A stretch of DNA of 63,082 nucleotides, from assembly GCA_011089965.1 (NCBI GenBank), contig JAANAU010000020.1, positions 1 to 63,082 on the forward strand, written 5' to 3'. This document shows positions 9,913 through 17,791 of this stretch, piece after piece. The notes under the pieces are model-generated. The model searched no databases. It was not told the DNA's origin and saw nothing but the letters and a program-made list of their open reading frames with translations. Source of the DNA: Magnetococcales bacterium. GTDB lineage: Bacteria; Pseudomonadota; Magnetococcia; Magnetococcales; Magnetaquicoccaceae. Both the position numbers and the translations under genes were made by a program. Within the stretch, counting starts at the first letter, position 1, and every line of letters starts with the position of its first letter.

Positions 9913-10206
9913 TCACACGACAAAGACCGTCTCCTCGCCAGGAACCGGGCCTGGGATGCCCAGACGTTCCACTTTGGGGGCACATGTGGCACATAACGTG
10001 TAAATACGCACGGCATCGGCGTTGACTTTGATTTTTTTGCTGATTTCGGAAATCATCTGGTGCAGCAAATCCCGGTCCAACACAGCCTCGAACACACTCT
10101 CCTGAATGCGATCCCCGTATTGATCCAAACAAATGGCCAAACGACGCCGACGTTTGTTATCGCTGATATCATAGCATATCACATACCGATGATGATCCGT
10201 ACGCAT
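9913..10206 (-). CDS. cas2: CRISPR-associated endonuclease Cas2
   Basis: This 97-residue protein has the usual Cas2 length and begins with the ferredoxin-like strand RYVICYDISDNKRRRRL, whose Asp is the conserved Cas2 residue. QESVFEAVLD follows, matching the second strand. A CATCAP segment sits near the C-terminus. With Cas1 it forms the integrase that inserts new spacers at the leader end. It is the last gene of the cas operon, 3 nt after cas1 and directly before the leader and array. Nothing appears truncated. Confidence 0.95.
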   Translation of the reverse strand: MRTDHHRYVICYDISDNKRRRRLAICLDQYGDRIQESVFEAVLDRDLLHQMISEISKKIKVNADAVRIYTLCATCAPKVERLGIPGPVPGEETVFVV

Positions 10207-10209
10207 CCC

Positions 10210-11238
10210 TTAATCTTGCAAAACAAAAGGTTGATAGTCGGACTCTTCACGCAGGGCCATGGCCAGACGGTTGACCTGACGGTGTATCAGAGCCAACGGT
10301 GTGTGATGCTCTCCTTCCGCCTCCCGCATGGGACGTTCCAAATGGTCGCCCCAGGCACGAAAAAATACTTTCAGACCCGCAGAGGTCAATCGGACTCCTC
10401 CCTCTTGCGGGTCAGGCTCGAACATGTGCAACTGGATCTGACGCAAATTGCACACCCGCATCACAAATCGATCCACTATCGGATGACGAAACTCTTCCAA
10501 CAAGTCCAAAGACAAACTGGCCCGACCAGGACGCGGGGCATGCATGAACCCCAGGGCAGGATCCAATCCCCTGGCTTCCAGAATTCCGGCAATGCGATTG
10601 CCCAATAAAACATATCCAAAAGACAACAAGGCATTGGCTGGATCTGGTGGCGGACGACGCTGACGACCGACAAAAGAGATCTCACTCCGAAACCCATGCC
10701 TCAATACAGAAAAATACCCGGCAGCCACACTACCCTCATACCCCATCAGGCTTTCCAGATCGCCACAAGCGCGCATCCCTTCCTGACGCGCATCCAGATC
10801 CTGCAACACTGCCGACACATCCTCCAGTCCCGGCTGGTTGGACTGGATGCGACTCAATACGGCCCGGGCATTGGTACACTTGGCCATCAAGACGGCACGG
10901 GCCAACGAACAGGCACGCGCGCCATTCTCAACCGCACGATACTGCATCAGGCGCAGATCCCCACTGCGCGCCACCTCGGGAACCATGCGCCCCAAACAGC
11001 GACCCGAAAATGAGAACCAGGCCACGCCAATCCCCTTTTCCAGACACAACTGCATGGCATCCACCGTGATATGCACCCGCCCCACCAAGGCCACCAGCTC
11101 CAACCGATGCGGCTCGACCTTCAACAATACGTGCGGCGTCTTGCCCGTCTCCTTGGCATCGTGCGCTGCCGTCACATGCAACACCCCTCCGGAATACCGA
11201 ACCGTGGCCCCCTGCTCTGTCACATAAAGAGTAGGCAT
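10210..11238 (-). CDS. cas1: CRISPR-associated integrase Cas1
   Basis: At 342 residues this is a full-length Cas1. The helical catalytic domain carries the metal-binding set: Glu168 in LMGYEGSVAAGYF, His233 in GFMHAPRPGRASL, and the acidic cluster Asp245/Glu248 in SLDLLEEFRHP. It starts 6 nt after the CARF-HEPN gene and is followed closely by cas2, so the pair is co-expressed. It catalyses spacer acquisition. No reverse-transcriptase fusion is present, so acquisition should be from DNA. Confidence 0.97.
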   Translation of the reverse strand: MPTLYVTEQGATVRYSGGVLHVTAAHDAKETGKTPHVLLKVEPHRLELVALVGRVHITVDAMQLCLEKGIGVAWFSFSGRCLGRMVPEVARSGDLRLMQYRAVENGARACSLARAVLMAKCTNARAVLSRIQSNQPGLEDVSAVLQDLDARQEGMRACGDLESLMGYEGSVAAGYFSVLRHGFRSEISFVGRQRRPPPDPANALLSFGYVLLGNRIAGILEARGLDPALGFMHAPRPGRASLSLDLLEEFRHPIVDRFVMRVCNLRQIQLHMFEPDPQEGGVRLTSAGLKVFFRAWGDHLERPMREAEGEHHTPLALIHRQVNRLAMALREESDYQPFVLQD

Positions 11239-11244
11239 GGAAAG

Positions 11245-12582
11245 TCATGCAAGAAATTCCGGCGTACGGGCCAGCGCCAACCATTCTGTTCCATACGGTG
11301 CGCAACCAGGCAGCAAAACCTCCGATTCCAATCGACGATAAAAATCACGCATGGTTCCCTCATCCGGAGCGCGCGCCTGAAAACCATGAATCAACACGCT
11401 GCCATTGCGCACACGGGCACTCATCATGGGAAGATTGCCAAGATCACTCAATGTCCTGGCCAGAGGATCTTTAAGCATTTTCAACAACCCCGTCACCCGC
11501 TCTCGACCCGCCATCAACGTCCCATCCCTGTTGGCACTCAAGGGCGTATCTTTTTTCCCTTTCATGTAGTCCAGATAACTCCTGATCGTGGCATCTGCGG
11601 GATCAAGACAAGAAGAGTCATGCCCATGAAGAAACAACGCCATCTGGCCAGCCATTTCCAACACTCGATAGGCCCGCACCACAGCATCTTCCAGTTGCTT
11701 CTGTTGGAGACGACGCCAACCATTGGCCCACAAATCCACCATGAGACGACGCAAATATGGGGCTTTTTTCTGACGGCGCGTCTCCAGATCATCTCCCTCT
11801 GGGAACGTCATGGCCAGGTGTTCCACCCATGCGCGCACGACGGGGGCAGGATAAAACCGCCGCCATTCACTTGCCAGACTCTCTGGTTCCGACAAGGGCA
11901 CAGCATGCGCGGCACGATAACTCAACCGATCCCATGCCTCATAGAAACTGGCCAAGGCACGGATCGCACTGAGCTGAACATGAAACTCCTCTGGCCAGTT
12001 CAAGCGGGTCAAAGGGTGGTTCGGGTCTGGCAAGAGTTCCATAACTGCTGCGAAATTACCGTGTTCAAACAGCCGACAGGCATCTTCCAGACGGTGCGAG
12101 GCCATAATGCGTGTCGTCTTGAATCGAGCAATGCGCTCGCTGCCCGAAGTGACCATGCCACGCTGGTCGCGCTCTCCAGTGATGTAACGCAAATGGGGAA
12201 TATCATGACGCACGGCAGCCAGGGTCAAGGCTGCGCTCATCATCTTGGTGCCCCGTGTCGGATCCACAGCCATGAAACCCGACTCCTCCCCCTGTTCTTT
12301 CAGTCCGGTCAAAACCCGGTCAAAGTGATCAAAGCAACGATCTGCATCATCTTCATCTCCGGCAGCAGGCAACGGATACACCTCCACGGGATAGGCGTGC
12401 AAGGCCCCCTTGACCGCATCGGCCCACTCTCCCGTCACCTGCGACGGCAACAGAATCACCCGCGACCAGCGACCATCCTGGATCGACAGCCGCAAGGGGG
12501 TATACAACGTCTCCTCCCGACGATTCTCATCTCCAGTGCCCACGGTCAGCAACAACACCCCTGACTTGCCTGCTTTGGCCAT
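11245..12582 (-). CDS. CARF-HEPN ribonuclease of the Cas_Cas02710 (Csm6/Csx1-like) group
   Basis: The start used is the ATG at 12582 (MAKAGKSGVLLLTVGTGD), preceded by GGGAG at 7 nt; upstream in-frame codons overlap cas6. The product is 445 residues. The N-terminal CARF fold shows LLLTVGTGD (10-18) and DPTRGTKMMSAALTLAA (107-123), the ligand-loop signature of TIGR02710-type proteins. The C-terminal part is helical and ends with RNGSVLIH (392-399), an R-x6-H HEPN ribonuclease motif. In this family cyclic oligoadenylate made by Cas10 binds CARF and switches on RNA cleavage. It lies between cas6 and cas1. Family assignment is good; the exact ligand size (cA4 or cA6) cannot be read here. Confidence 0.85.
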   Translation of the reverse strand: MAKAGKSGVLLLTVGTGDENRREETLYTPLRLSIQDGRWSRVILLPSQVTGEWADAVKGALHAYPVEVYPLPAAGDEDDADRCFDHFDRVLTGLKEQGEESGFMAVDPTRGTKMMSAALTLAAVRHDIPHLRYITGERDQRGMVTSGSERIARFKTTRIMASHRLEDACRLFEHGNFAAVMELLPDPNHPLTRLNWPEEFHVQLSAIRALASFYEAWDRLSYRAAHAVPLSEPESLASEWRRFYPAPVVRAWVEHLAMTFPEGDDLETRRQKKAPYLRRLMVDLWANGWRRLQQKQLEDAVVRAYRVLEMAGQMALFLHGHDSSCLDPADATIRSYLDYMKGKKDTPLSANRDGTLMAGRERVTGLLKMLKDPLARTLSDLGNLPMMSARVRNGSVLIHGFQARAPDEGTMRDFYRRLESEVLLPGCAPYGTEWLALARTPEFLA

Positions 12583-12598
12583 TTCACACTCCCTTGCT

Positions 12599-13549
12599 TC
12601 AATTCCAATACAAACGATAATGTCCCAACCCGAATGTGGCGTTCTTGCCCACATGCAGCCACTGTCCCAAATAAAGAAACGGCCAGAACGGCTCCAAAGG
12701 GCCAGTCAGATTCCACGCGCCCACAACGCCCCCCAGGGCCATGGTCTGCTGCTGACGACCCGAACGTCTGGTCCAATCGCGCCATGTCAACCGACCGCGC
12801 GCATCGATCAAACGGGCCTGTTGCGCCAGATCGGCATAATTTGCGCTGATCTGCCGCTGCCCGTGCAACTCCATCACCTGACTGACACGACGCATCAGGT
12901 TCACCAGCAGATCACGGGGGGTGATGCGCTCTGGACCCAACGGCGAGCCATCCCGCTGCACCCGTGCCGGGGTGATGATCTGCATGGTCACTACGGATGG
13001 TTCAGGCCAGGGTGGCACCTGAACACAAGGAAAATGTTCGATCAGACTTAACCCCTCCGGGTTGAAAATCTCCCGCTCCCCCTGAGACTCGACCAAAACC
13101 ACCCGAATCAAACGCGCCTTGCCGTGATCCGGCCCCACCCCGCGCGCCAAGGCACGCTGCCAGGCAAACACAATCAGGGACAACTGGGCCAAGGCCTTGC
13201 CCACCAGCACCATGTGAAACACCAACGGCTCCCCGGGTTGATGGATCCGCTCCCCCCACGGGGGCGGCTCGATCACATAGGGGTTGGGCACCACAGCCTG
13301 CATCCGCTCCCCTGTTGCCGACACCGGAACCGGTGTCTCAAACATCAACGGATACGGACAACTGCGCCACAACCCACACCCCGGACACTCCGGCTCTCCA
13401 GTCAAACAGACCACTCGGCGCAAGGCTGCTCCAAACACCCCACGCAACGCCGATCCCGCATACTCCGGCAGCCGCATCCGGGTCTCCATTTCCCACTCCA
13501 AACGATAGCGGGCCACAGGCAGCGAGAGGATCTCCGACCCACCACTCAT
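12599..13549 (-). CDS. cas6: CRISPR pre-crRNA processing endoribonuclease Cas6
   Basis: This 316-residue RAMP protein resembles the PF10040 Cas6 group. RLPEYAGSALRGVFGAALRR (27-46) is the typical first RAMP segment. A Cys-rich ECPGCGLWRSCPYP follows, and the C-terminal glycine-rich loop reads HVGKNATFGLGHYRLYW. It would cut the repeat transcript 8 nt upstream of each spacer, leaving the ATTGAGAC handle seen in the array. Its ATG overlaps the csm5 stop (ATGA). The four cysteines suggest a metal-binding knuckle, which is inference. Confidence 0.88.
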   Translation of the reverse strand: MSGGSEILSLPVARYRLEWEMETRMRLPEYAGSALRGVFGAALRRVVCLTGEPECPGCGLWRSCPYPLMFETPVPVSATGERMQAVVPNPYVIEPPPWGERIHQPGEPLVFHMVLVGKALAQLSLIVFAWQRALARGVGPDHGKARLIRVVLVESQGEREIFNPEGLSLIEHFPCVQVPPWPEPSVVTMQIITPARVQRDGSPLGPERITPRDLLVNLMRRVSQVMELHGQRQISANYADLAQQARLIDARGRLTWRDWTRRSGRQQQTMALGGVVGAWNLTGPLEPFWPFLYLGQWLHVGKNATFGLGHYRLYWN

Positions 13550-15069
13550 GACAAGGTCTCACGCAAAGGATCAAGCAGCGCCTTTTTCTTCTTTTCATCC
13601 AGTCCCTTGTTGATTTTTTTCCACAAATCGCGCTCACACAATGCAATGAGTTGATTCTTCTCCTCCGCACTCCACGCGGAGGATCGGGCATCATCCACCA
13701 CTTTTTTTGTCTTATTCCATAATGTATTGGCAAACGGTTGAGGTGACGATTTCTCAATCAGCTGCCGCAACTCCTCGATGCGACGCTGATTGGGAGACAA
13801 AGCGGCCAGACGTGCCACACGCTCTTGCTCCAACGCATCAGCCTGCGCTTGATCTGCAAGACGCTGCTCTTCTTTTCTTTGTTCCTGCAATCTTTTTTGT
13901 TCTAATTCATTTCGATTGAAAGCTATTTTATCTTTCAACACTTTTTTATAATTATTATAGTCAAAACACTGACGATCCCAATCATCAACATTTATATTAA
14001 TTTGATGGCATATTGAATTGATTGTTGTTTGCAATTCGGTTATTCTTAATTCTTCCCCATCTGGATAAAACTCAACAAAAACCCAACCAAACGGTACCAA
14101 CTGACCACCAGAAATCCGACAAAGTGTAGTAGACAGAGGATCTTTTGTATTATATTTTGTTCTTATTCTTCTTATCTTTTGTATGGATTGCGTATCTGCT
14201 CCTGAATGTTTTCCAATTCGCAACAATATACCAGACTTATTCTCAATAGCGGTATAAATCCGATGCGCAAAATGATCAGCCCACCAAGGTTCTTTCATCG
14301 CTTTTAACATATCGATTTGCCGATCAAGAATGCTTTTGTAATACTTGTTACATTGATCAATAAATCTATCTTCAAACACAAACCCATCAAGAATAGTGAT
14401 CTTTCCATTCATCCATCTCGATTGAAATGGATATAAACACTCTGCAAGAAAATTACGCCCATCTTTTACTGTCGTTTCTGTACCATCCTTTCTATGCCTG
14501 CTATGTCTTGTCATAATGCAAGTTGTTTTTCCAGACCAACCCAATGCCACATGCGCATCCCCTATCTTTAACTTGGTTAGAGGGTCATTTTCAAATGCAC
14601 CATTCATCAAATCTCTTTCAGGTTCACCAGGAGCAATATTTTCCTTGTCTTCCGCCAAAGAATTCAATATCGCTGTCCTTATTGAACCTTTTACAGAAGA
14701 TCCAGGAAGAATCGGCTGATTTGAATAATGATCATATATCATTCTTTCAATCCGACCATTTTGTTTTTTATGGTGAAGGTAAGCGAATTCGGTCATCGGT
14801 ATCATCCTCTCAGACACATACGGCAACTCCTTCAACTCCTTATAAAATTCTACCAAACCGGACAACGAATCATCACGAGAGGCTATTTCTCGTAGTCGAT
14901 TTCGCTGTTGATCATTTATGATATCATTTATAGATAACACAGAAAATGGATAGAGATATTTATCCCGAACAACATACTCAACCGGGATAAAATCCTCTCC
15001 AGCACCAATAAGGATTGGAGACAAGGTCGAAATCACATAATTCAACTGCTTCATGAACGGTTTACCCAT
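13546..15069 (-). CDS. csm5: Type III-A RAMP protein Csm5, unusually long
   Basis: The protein caps the crRNA 3' side of the Csm complex. The RAMP signature LPGSSVKGSIRTAIL near residue 120, and LSPILIGAGEDFIPVEY near the N-terminus, identify Csm5. I use the ATG at 15069 (MGKPFMKQL), 7 nt after GGAG and overlapping the csm4 stop; ATGs at 15072 and 15054 are also possible. At 507 residues it is longer than the roughly 350-400 usual. The extra C-terminal part is a charged coiled coil (QEQRKEEQRLADQAQADALE) followed by a helical tail rich in Lys. The central 13.9-15.0 kb is clearly AT-richer than the flanking cas genes. Confidence 0.88.
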   Translation of the reverse strand: MGKPFMKQLNYVISTLSPILIGAGEDFIPVEYVVRDKYLYPFSVLSINDIINDQQRNRLREIASRDDSLSGLVEFYKELKELPYVSERMIPMTEFAYLHHKKQNGRIERMIYDHYSNQPILPGSSVKGSIRTAILNSLAEDKENIAPGEPERDLMNGAFENDPLTKLKIGDAHVALGWSGKTTCIMTRHSRHRKDGTETTVKDGRNFLAECLYPFQSRWMNGKITILDGFVFEDRFIDQCNKYYKSILDRQIDMLKAMKEPWWADHFAHRIYTAIENKSGILLRIGKHSGADTQSIQKIRRIRTKYNTKDPLSTTLCRISGGQLVPFGWVFVEFYPDGEELRITELQTTINSICHQININVDDWDRQCFDYNNYKKVLKDKIAFNRNELEQKRLQEQRKEEQRLADQAQADALEQERVARLAALSPNQRRIEELRQLIEKSSPQPFANTLWNKTKKVVDDARSSAWSAEEKNQLIALCERDLWKKINKGLDEKKKKALLDPLRETLS

Positions 15070-16006
15070 CATAAAACTCCCTATCCACACAAAGTCCAAC
15101 CACAGGCGCATAACCTTGAGTTACCGTTTCCGGCATCATTTTTGAAATTTTTGAAATTCCTTGTCCAACACAAGACATCTCTACAAAAGACGACGATGGA
15201 ACCAACACCGCCCCGGCACGCGCCAGGAGCACCGGCTGTTTGAACGGCCTGCCTTGAATGGCCGCCACATCCCCATGACGCCCAAACCGGGTCAATACCG
15301 AATAACAACTGCGCTCCGGATCCAATCCGCACCCTTGCGGGGCACAAAATCCCAGGGTCAACCAGGCCGTACTGTTCTTCTGATTGGGCAACTCCGCTGG
15401 CTCCAGCTTCTCCACCACGAACTTGCCGATCCCGGTACTGGCATCCTTGCCAAATCCGCTGCGCCCCACATCCTCCAGCGCAGTGCGCAACTCCGCTTCA
15501 TCCAACCGGTCCGGATCCACGACCAGCCAGATCTCCAAACGGGCATCCGGCGGAAACCAGGTCTGATCGACTTGAAACGGGGCAAAACCCTCTTTGCCCG
15601 TGGTTCCGGTCAGCCGGTTGATGCTGTTGTGGGGTTGAGGAGCGATCTTCCGGTCGCTCTTCCAGATCTCTTCTTCACTCTGGCACAACGAAAGCCACGC
15701 TTTCAGATCCAGGTGAACTTTGTCACGGGGCAACCAGATCTTTTTCTTCTCGGCCTTGCGATCCACAGAGGATGGCTTCGTGCGCACAGGGGGCAGAAAC
15801 GGTCGCGGCCAATATCCGGCAGGAAACCAGTCCGACACCACCAAAAAGGGGGCATTCTGGCCAACATAGCCCTGCAACCGTTCTGCAAGCCAGTCGTCCC
15901 CGTAACGATTGCGCAAGCTCCAACAGAGCTGACCAAACAGGGTGTCCCCATGCGGCGGCGTGGCAAACGCCGTCTGCGGGAGAATGGTGGCAAGCATCGT
16001 CTTCAT
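15062..16006 (-). CDS. csm4: Type III-A RAMP protein Csm4
   Basis: At 314 residues this matches Csm4. It has an N-terminal HGDTLFGQLCWSLRNRYG (RAMP fold), a mid-protein GRSGFGKDASTGIGKF glycine-rich loop, and a C-terminal QGYAPVVGLCVD. Csm4 binds the crRNA 5' handle and Cas10 at the base of the Csm complex. Its 3' end overlaps csm5 by 8 nt and csm3 ends 13 nt upstream. The gene has the GC content of the rest of the operon. Confidence 0.93.
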   Translation of the reverse strand: MKTMLATILPQTAFATPPHGDTLFGQLCWSLRNRYGDDWLAERLQGYVGQNAPFLVVSDWFPAGYWPRPFLPPVRTKPSSVDRKAEKKKIWLPRDKVHLDLKAWLSLCQSEEEIWKSDRKIAPQPHNSINRLTGTTGKEGFAPFQVDQTWFPPDARLEIWLVVDPDRLDEAELRTALEDVGRSGFGKDASTGIGKFVVEKLEPAELPNQKNSTAWLTLGFCAPQGCGLDPERSCYSVLTRFGRHGDVAAIQGRPFKQPVLLARAGAVLVPSSSFVEMSCVGQGISKISKMMPETVTQGYAPVVGLCVDREFYDG

Positions 16007-16019
16007 GGATCATCCATCC

Positions 16020-16727
16020 TCACCACGGTTTGGCCTCTTCCAACTTCTGCTGCCACTCTCCCTGAAGCTCGAACCGGATGCGGCCATACCCCCGCGATCC
16101 GGAACCACCCAATGCATCCATCTCCAAGAGTTTCAGACCGACCCACAGGGTTTCGAGCAATTTTTCCTCACCGTCCATGTCCAACACCTTGACAGACAAG
16201 GCAAACTCAAAACACGCACCCGCCGGCACCCGCTCCACGTTGCGAGGATGCTCGGCCACTCCGCGCACCCGATTAATGGTGTTTTCCATCTTGGTCTCGG
16301 TCAGAGAGAGATTTTTTGTCCGAATCTTCTCGACCCAATCCCGTTCCAACCGGCAATCCCGAAAGGCGACACGGCTGGGACCGATCTCTTTGGCCTGATC
16401 ATCATTCAATTGATCGGAAACCCCGAAAAGTCGCAAAATCCGTAACGCCTCTGACCGATCCGGGGCTTTGTCCAATTGGCCATAACCCATCGGCTTGCCA
16501 CCGTTGACCCCTGCCAACCCGGCCTGCCACTCAAGCAAAGAGCGGATCTTCCCTTTCAGGCTGCTGCCCGGGATGTAGGGTTCGTTCGTATGCGGATGAC
16601 GGATCACCGGATTGTCCGATCCGCCGATGTGCATCTCGGCATTCCCGCTGCCGATGTGCAGGCCGGTGAGCAATCGAATTTGGCCGGTAATCTCTTTGAT
16701 TCCGGTCAGCCTGAGAGGATGATTCAT
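16020..16727 (-). CDS. csm3: Type III-A backbone RNase Csm3
   Basis: This 235-residue protein has the Csm3 signatures LLTGLHIGSGNAEMHIGGSDN, YIPGSSLKGKIRSLLEW and GGSGSRGYGRI. Asp38 in HIGGSDN aligns with the catalytic Asp33 of Streptococcus thermophilus Csm3, so periodic cleavage of target RNA should be intact. The ATG overlaps the stop of hepT (ATGA). Expression of this essential backbone subunit is therefore translationally coupled to the toxin gene upstream. Confidence 0.95.
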   Translation of the reverse strand: MNHPLRLTGIKEITGQIRLLTGLHIGSGNAEMHIGGSDNPVIRHPHTNEPYIPGSSLKGKIRSLLEWQAGLAGVNGGKPMGYGQLDKAPDRSEALRILRLFGVSDQLNDDQAKEIGPSRVAFRDCRLERDWVEKIRTKNLSLTETKMENTINRVRGVAEHPRNVERVPAGACFEFALSVKVLDMDGEEKLLETLWVGLKLLEMDALGGSGSRGYGRIRFELQGEWQQKLEEAKPW

Positions 16728-17101
16728 GACTCCAATCTCTCCTGAATATCTGAATGGTTGGGACGTTCCAGTTCGTCCAGTATCCGTTGCAGTTGTGGAA
16801 TCAAAGCGGGAATTTCATCCACCGCCGTTTTCCAAACCGTCCCCAAATCTACCGAAAAATAGGCATGAACCAAGACATTCCTCATGCCTGTCATGTCTGA
16901 CCACGGAACCGCTTCATGTTTCCTTCTCAATGACACAGGCATTCTGGCGGCAGCCTCGCCAATGACGGTCAATTGGTGCAAAACGGCGCTTTGCACCAAC
17001 TCATCCTGGCAAAATTGATCCAATGTCGTGAGACTCACATAACGGACCACTGCCTGGGCTGCTGCGATCATGTCATGCAGATACAAAACCTCACTGCGCA
17101 T
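16724..17101 (-). CDS. hepT: HEPN-family toxin HepT (DUF86)
   Basis: The 125-residue helical protein contains RNVLVHAYF (74-82), the R-x4-H-x-Y motif of HepT toxins. Arg74 and His79 form the RNase site, and Tyr81 is the residue that MntA adenylylates in characterised pairs. It overlaps the 3' end of the mntA gene by 11 nt and the csm3 start by 4 nt. HepT/MntA pairs are normally free-standing loci, so their presence between csm2 and csm3 is unusual. Function as an RNase toxin follows from family; a CRISPR role is inference. Confidence 0.9.
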   Translation of the reverse strand: MRSEVLYLHDMIAAAQAVVRYVSLTTLDQFCQDELVQSAVLHQLTVIGEAAARMPVSLRRKHEAVPWSDMTGMRNVLVHAYFSVDLGTVWKTAVDEIPALIPQLQRILDELERPNHSDIQERLES

Positions 17102-17396
17102 GGATCACCTGCGCGCTGGCCAAAACCGCATCGCGAATGGCAGGCTTCAACCACTCTCTGGGCACCAGATCCACGGGACGGGCACACAAATCCGCCAACT
17201 CCTGCTGCATCCTGGCCATGGCCAGCAAGCCAAACGCACGCTCCTCTTCAAACTCCACCAACCAGTCAATATCGCTCTCAGACGAAAAATCCGTCCTCAA
17301 TATCGATCCGAACACCGAAAGCCGCCGGACTCCCCAACGCCGACACCACGCGCTCAGAGAAGAATCGGATATTTCGAGATGGTCGTTGAAACGCAT
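17091..17396 (-). CDS. mntA: MntA-type minimal nucleotidyltransferase antitoxin
   Basis: This 101-residue protein has the minimal nucleotidyltransferase core VFGSILRTDFSSESDIDWLVEF, with Gly30-Ser31 and the catalytic Asp42/Asp44. Members of this family neutralise HepT by adding AMP to the Tyr of its R-x4-H-x-Y motif. A ribosome binding site (AGGAGC) overlaps the csm2 stop codon 8 nt before its ATG, so translation is tied to the cas operon. A conserved PVDLVPREWLKP tail matches the family. Confidence 0.9.
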   Translation of the reverse strand: MRFNDHLEISDSSLSAWCRRWGVRRLSVFGSILRTDFSSESDIDWLVEFEEERAFGLLAMARMQQELADLCARPVDLVPREWLKPAIRDAVLASAQVIHAQ

Positions 17397-17407
17397 CGTT
17401 CCCGCTC

Positions 17408-17791
17408 CTAATCTTTTGGCCGGATCTGCTTGTAGAACCCCATGACCGCTTCCATGAACAGTTTGAAGTGTTTCATGGAGTCGGGATCATTGACCTCTTT
17501 CAGACAACCCCGCATCAGATCAACAAAATATTTATCCACCAACTGCGGATTTCTGCCATTGGCATAAGCGGCCTTGGCATTGAGCATACGAATAAATGGA
17601 AGCAACTCCTTGAATCGATCCTCCGGTTTTGGATCTTCATTCACACGCTCGTTCCACATACAGATCTCGTCGTAAAATCTGCGGATCTGCGATGGCTTGT
17701 TGGTTCTTTGTTCTTGACTCAACCGGGTGGCAACCTGTTGGGCTTGCGCATCAAAAAGATCAGGGACAGGATTTTTGAAATCAAACATCAC
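17408..17791 (-). CDS. csm2: Type III-A small subunit Csm2
   Basis: At 127 residues this all-helical basic protein matches Csm2: QIRRFYDEICMWNERV, RFKELLPFIRMLNAKAAYANGR and HFKLFMEAVMGFYKQIRP. Csm2 lines the inner filament of the Csm complex alongside Csm3. Its start overlaps the cas10 stop (ATGA). Csm2 together with Csm5, rather than Cmr5 and Cmr1, defines the locus as subtype III-A. Confidence 0.93.
   Translation of the reverse strand: MMFDFKNPVPDLFDAQAQQVATRLSQEQRTNKPSQIRRFYDEICMWNERVNEDPKPEDRFKELLPFIRMLNAKAAYANGRNPQLVDKYFVDLMRGCLKEVNDPDSMKHFKLFMEAVMGFYKQIRPKD

Noticed and set aside
10060-13654. Plus-strand frames opposite cas1, CARF-HEPN and cas6
   Set aside because: Compositionally odd His/Gln/Pro-rich shadows of well-recognised minus-strand cas genes.
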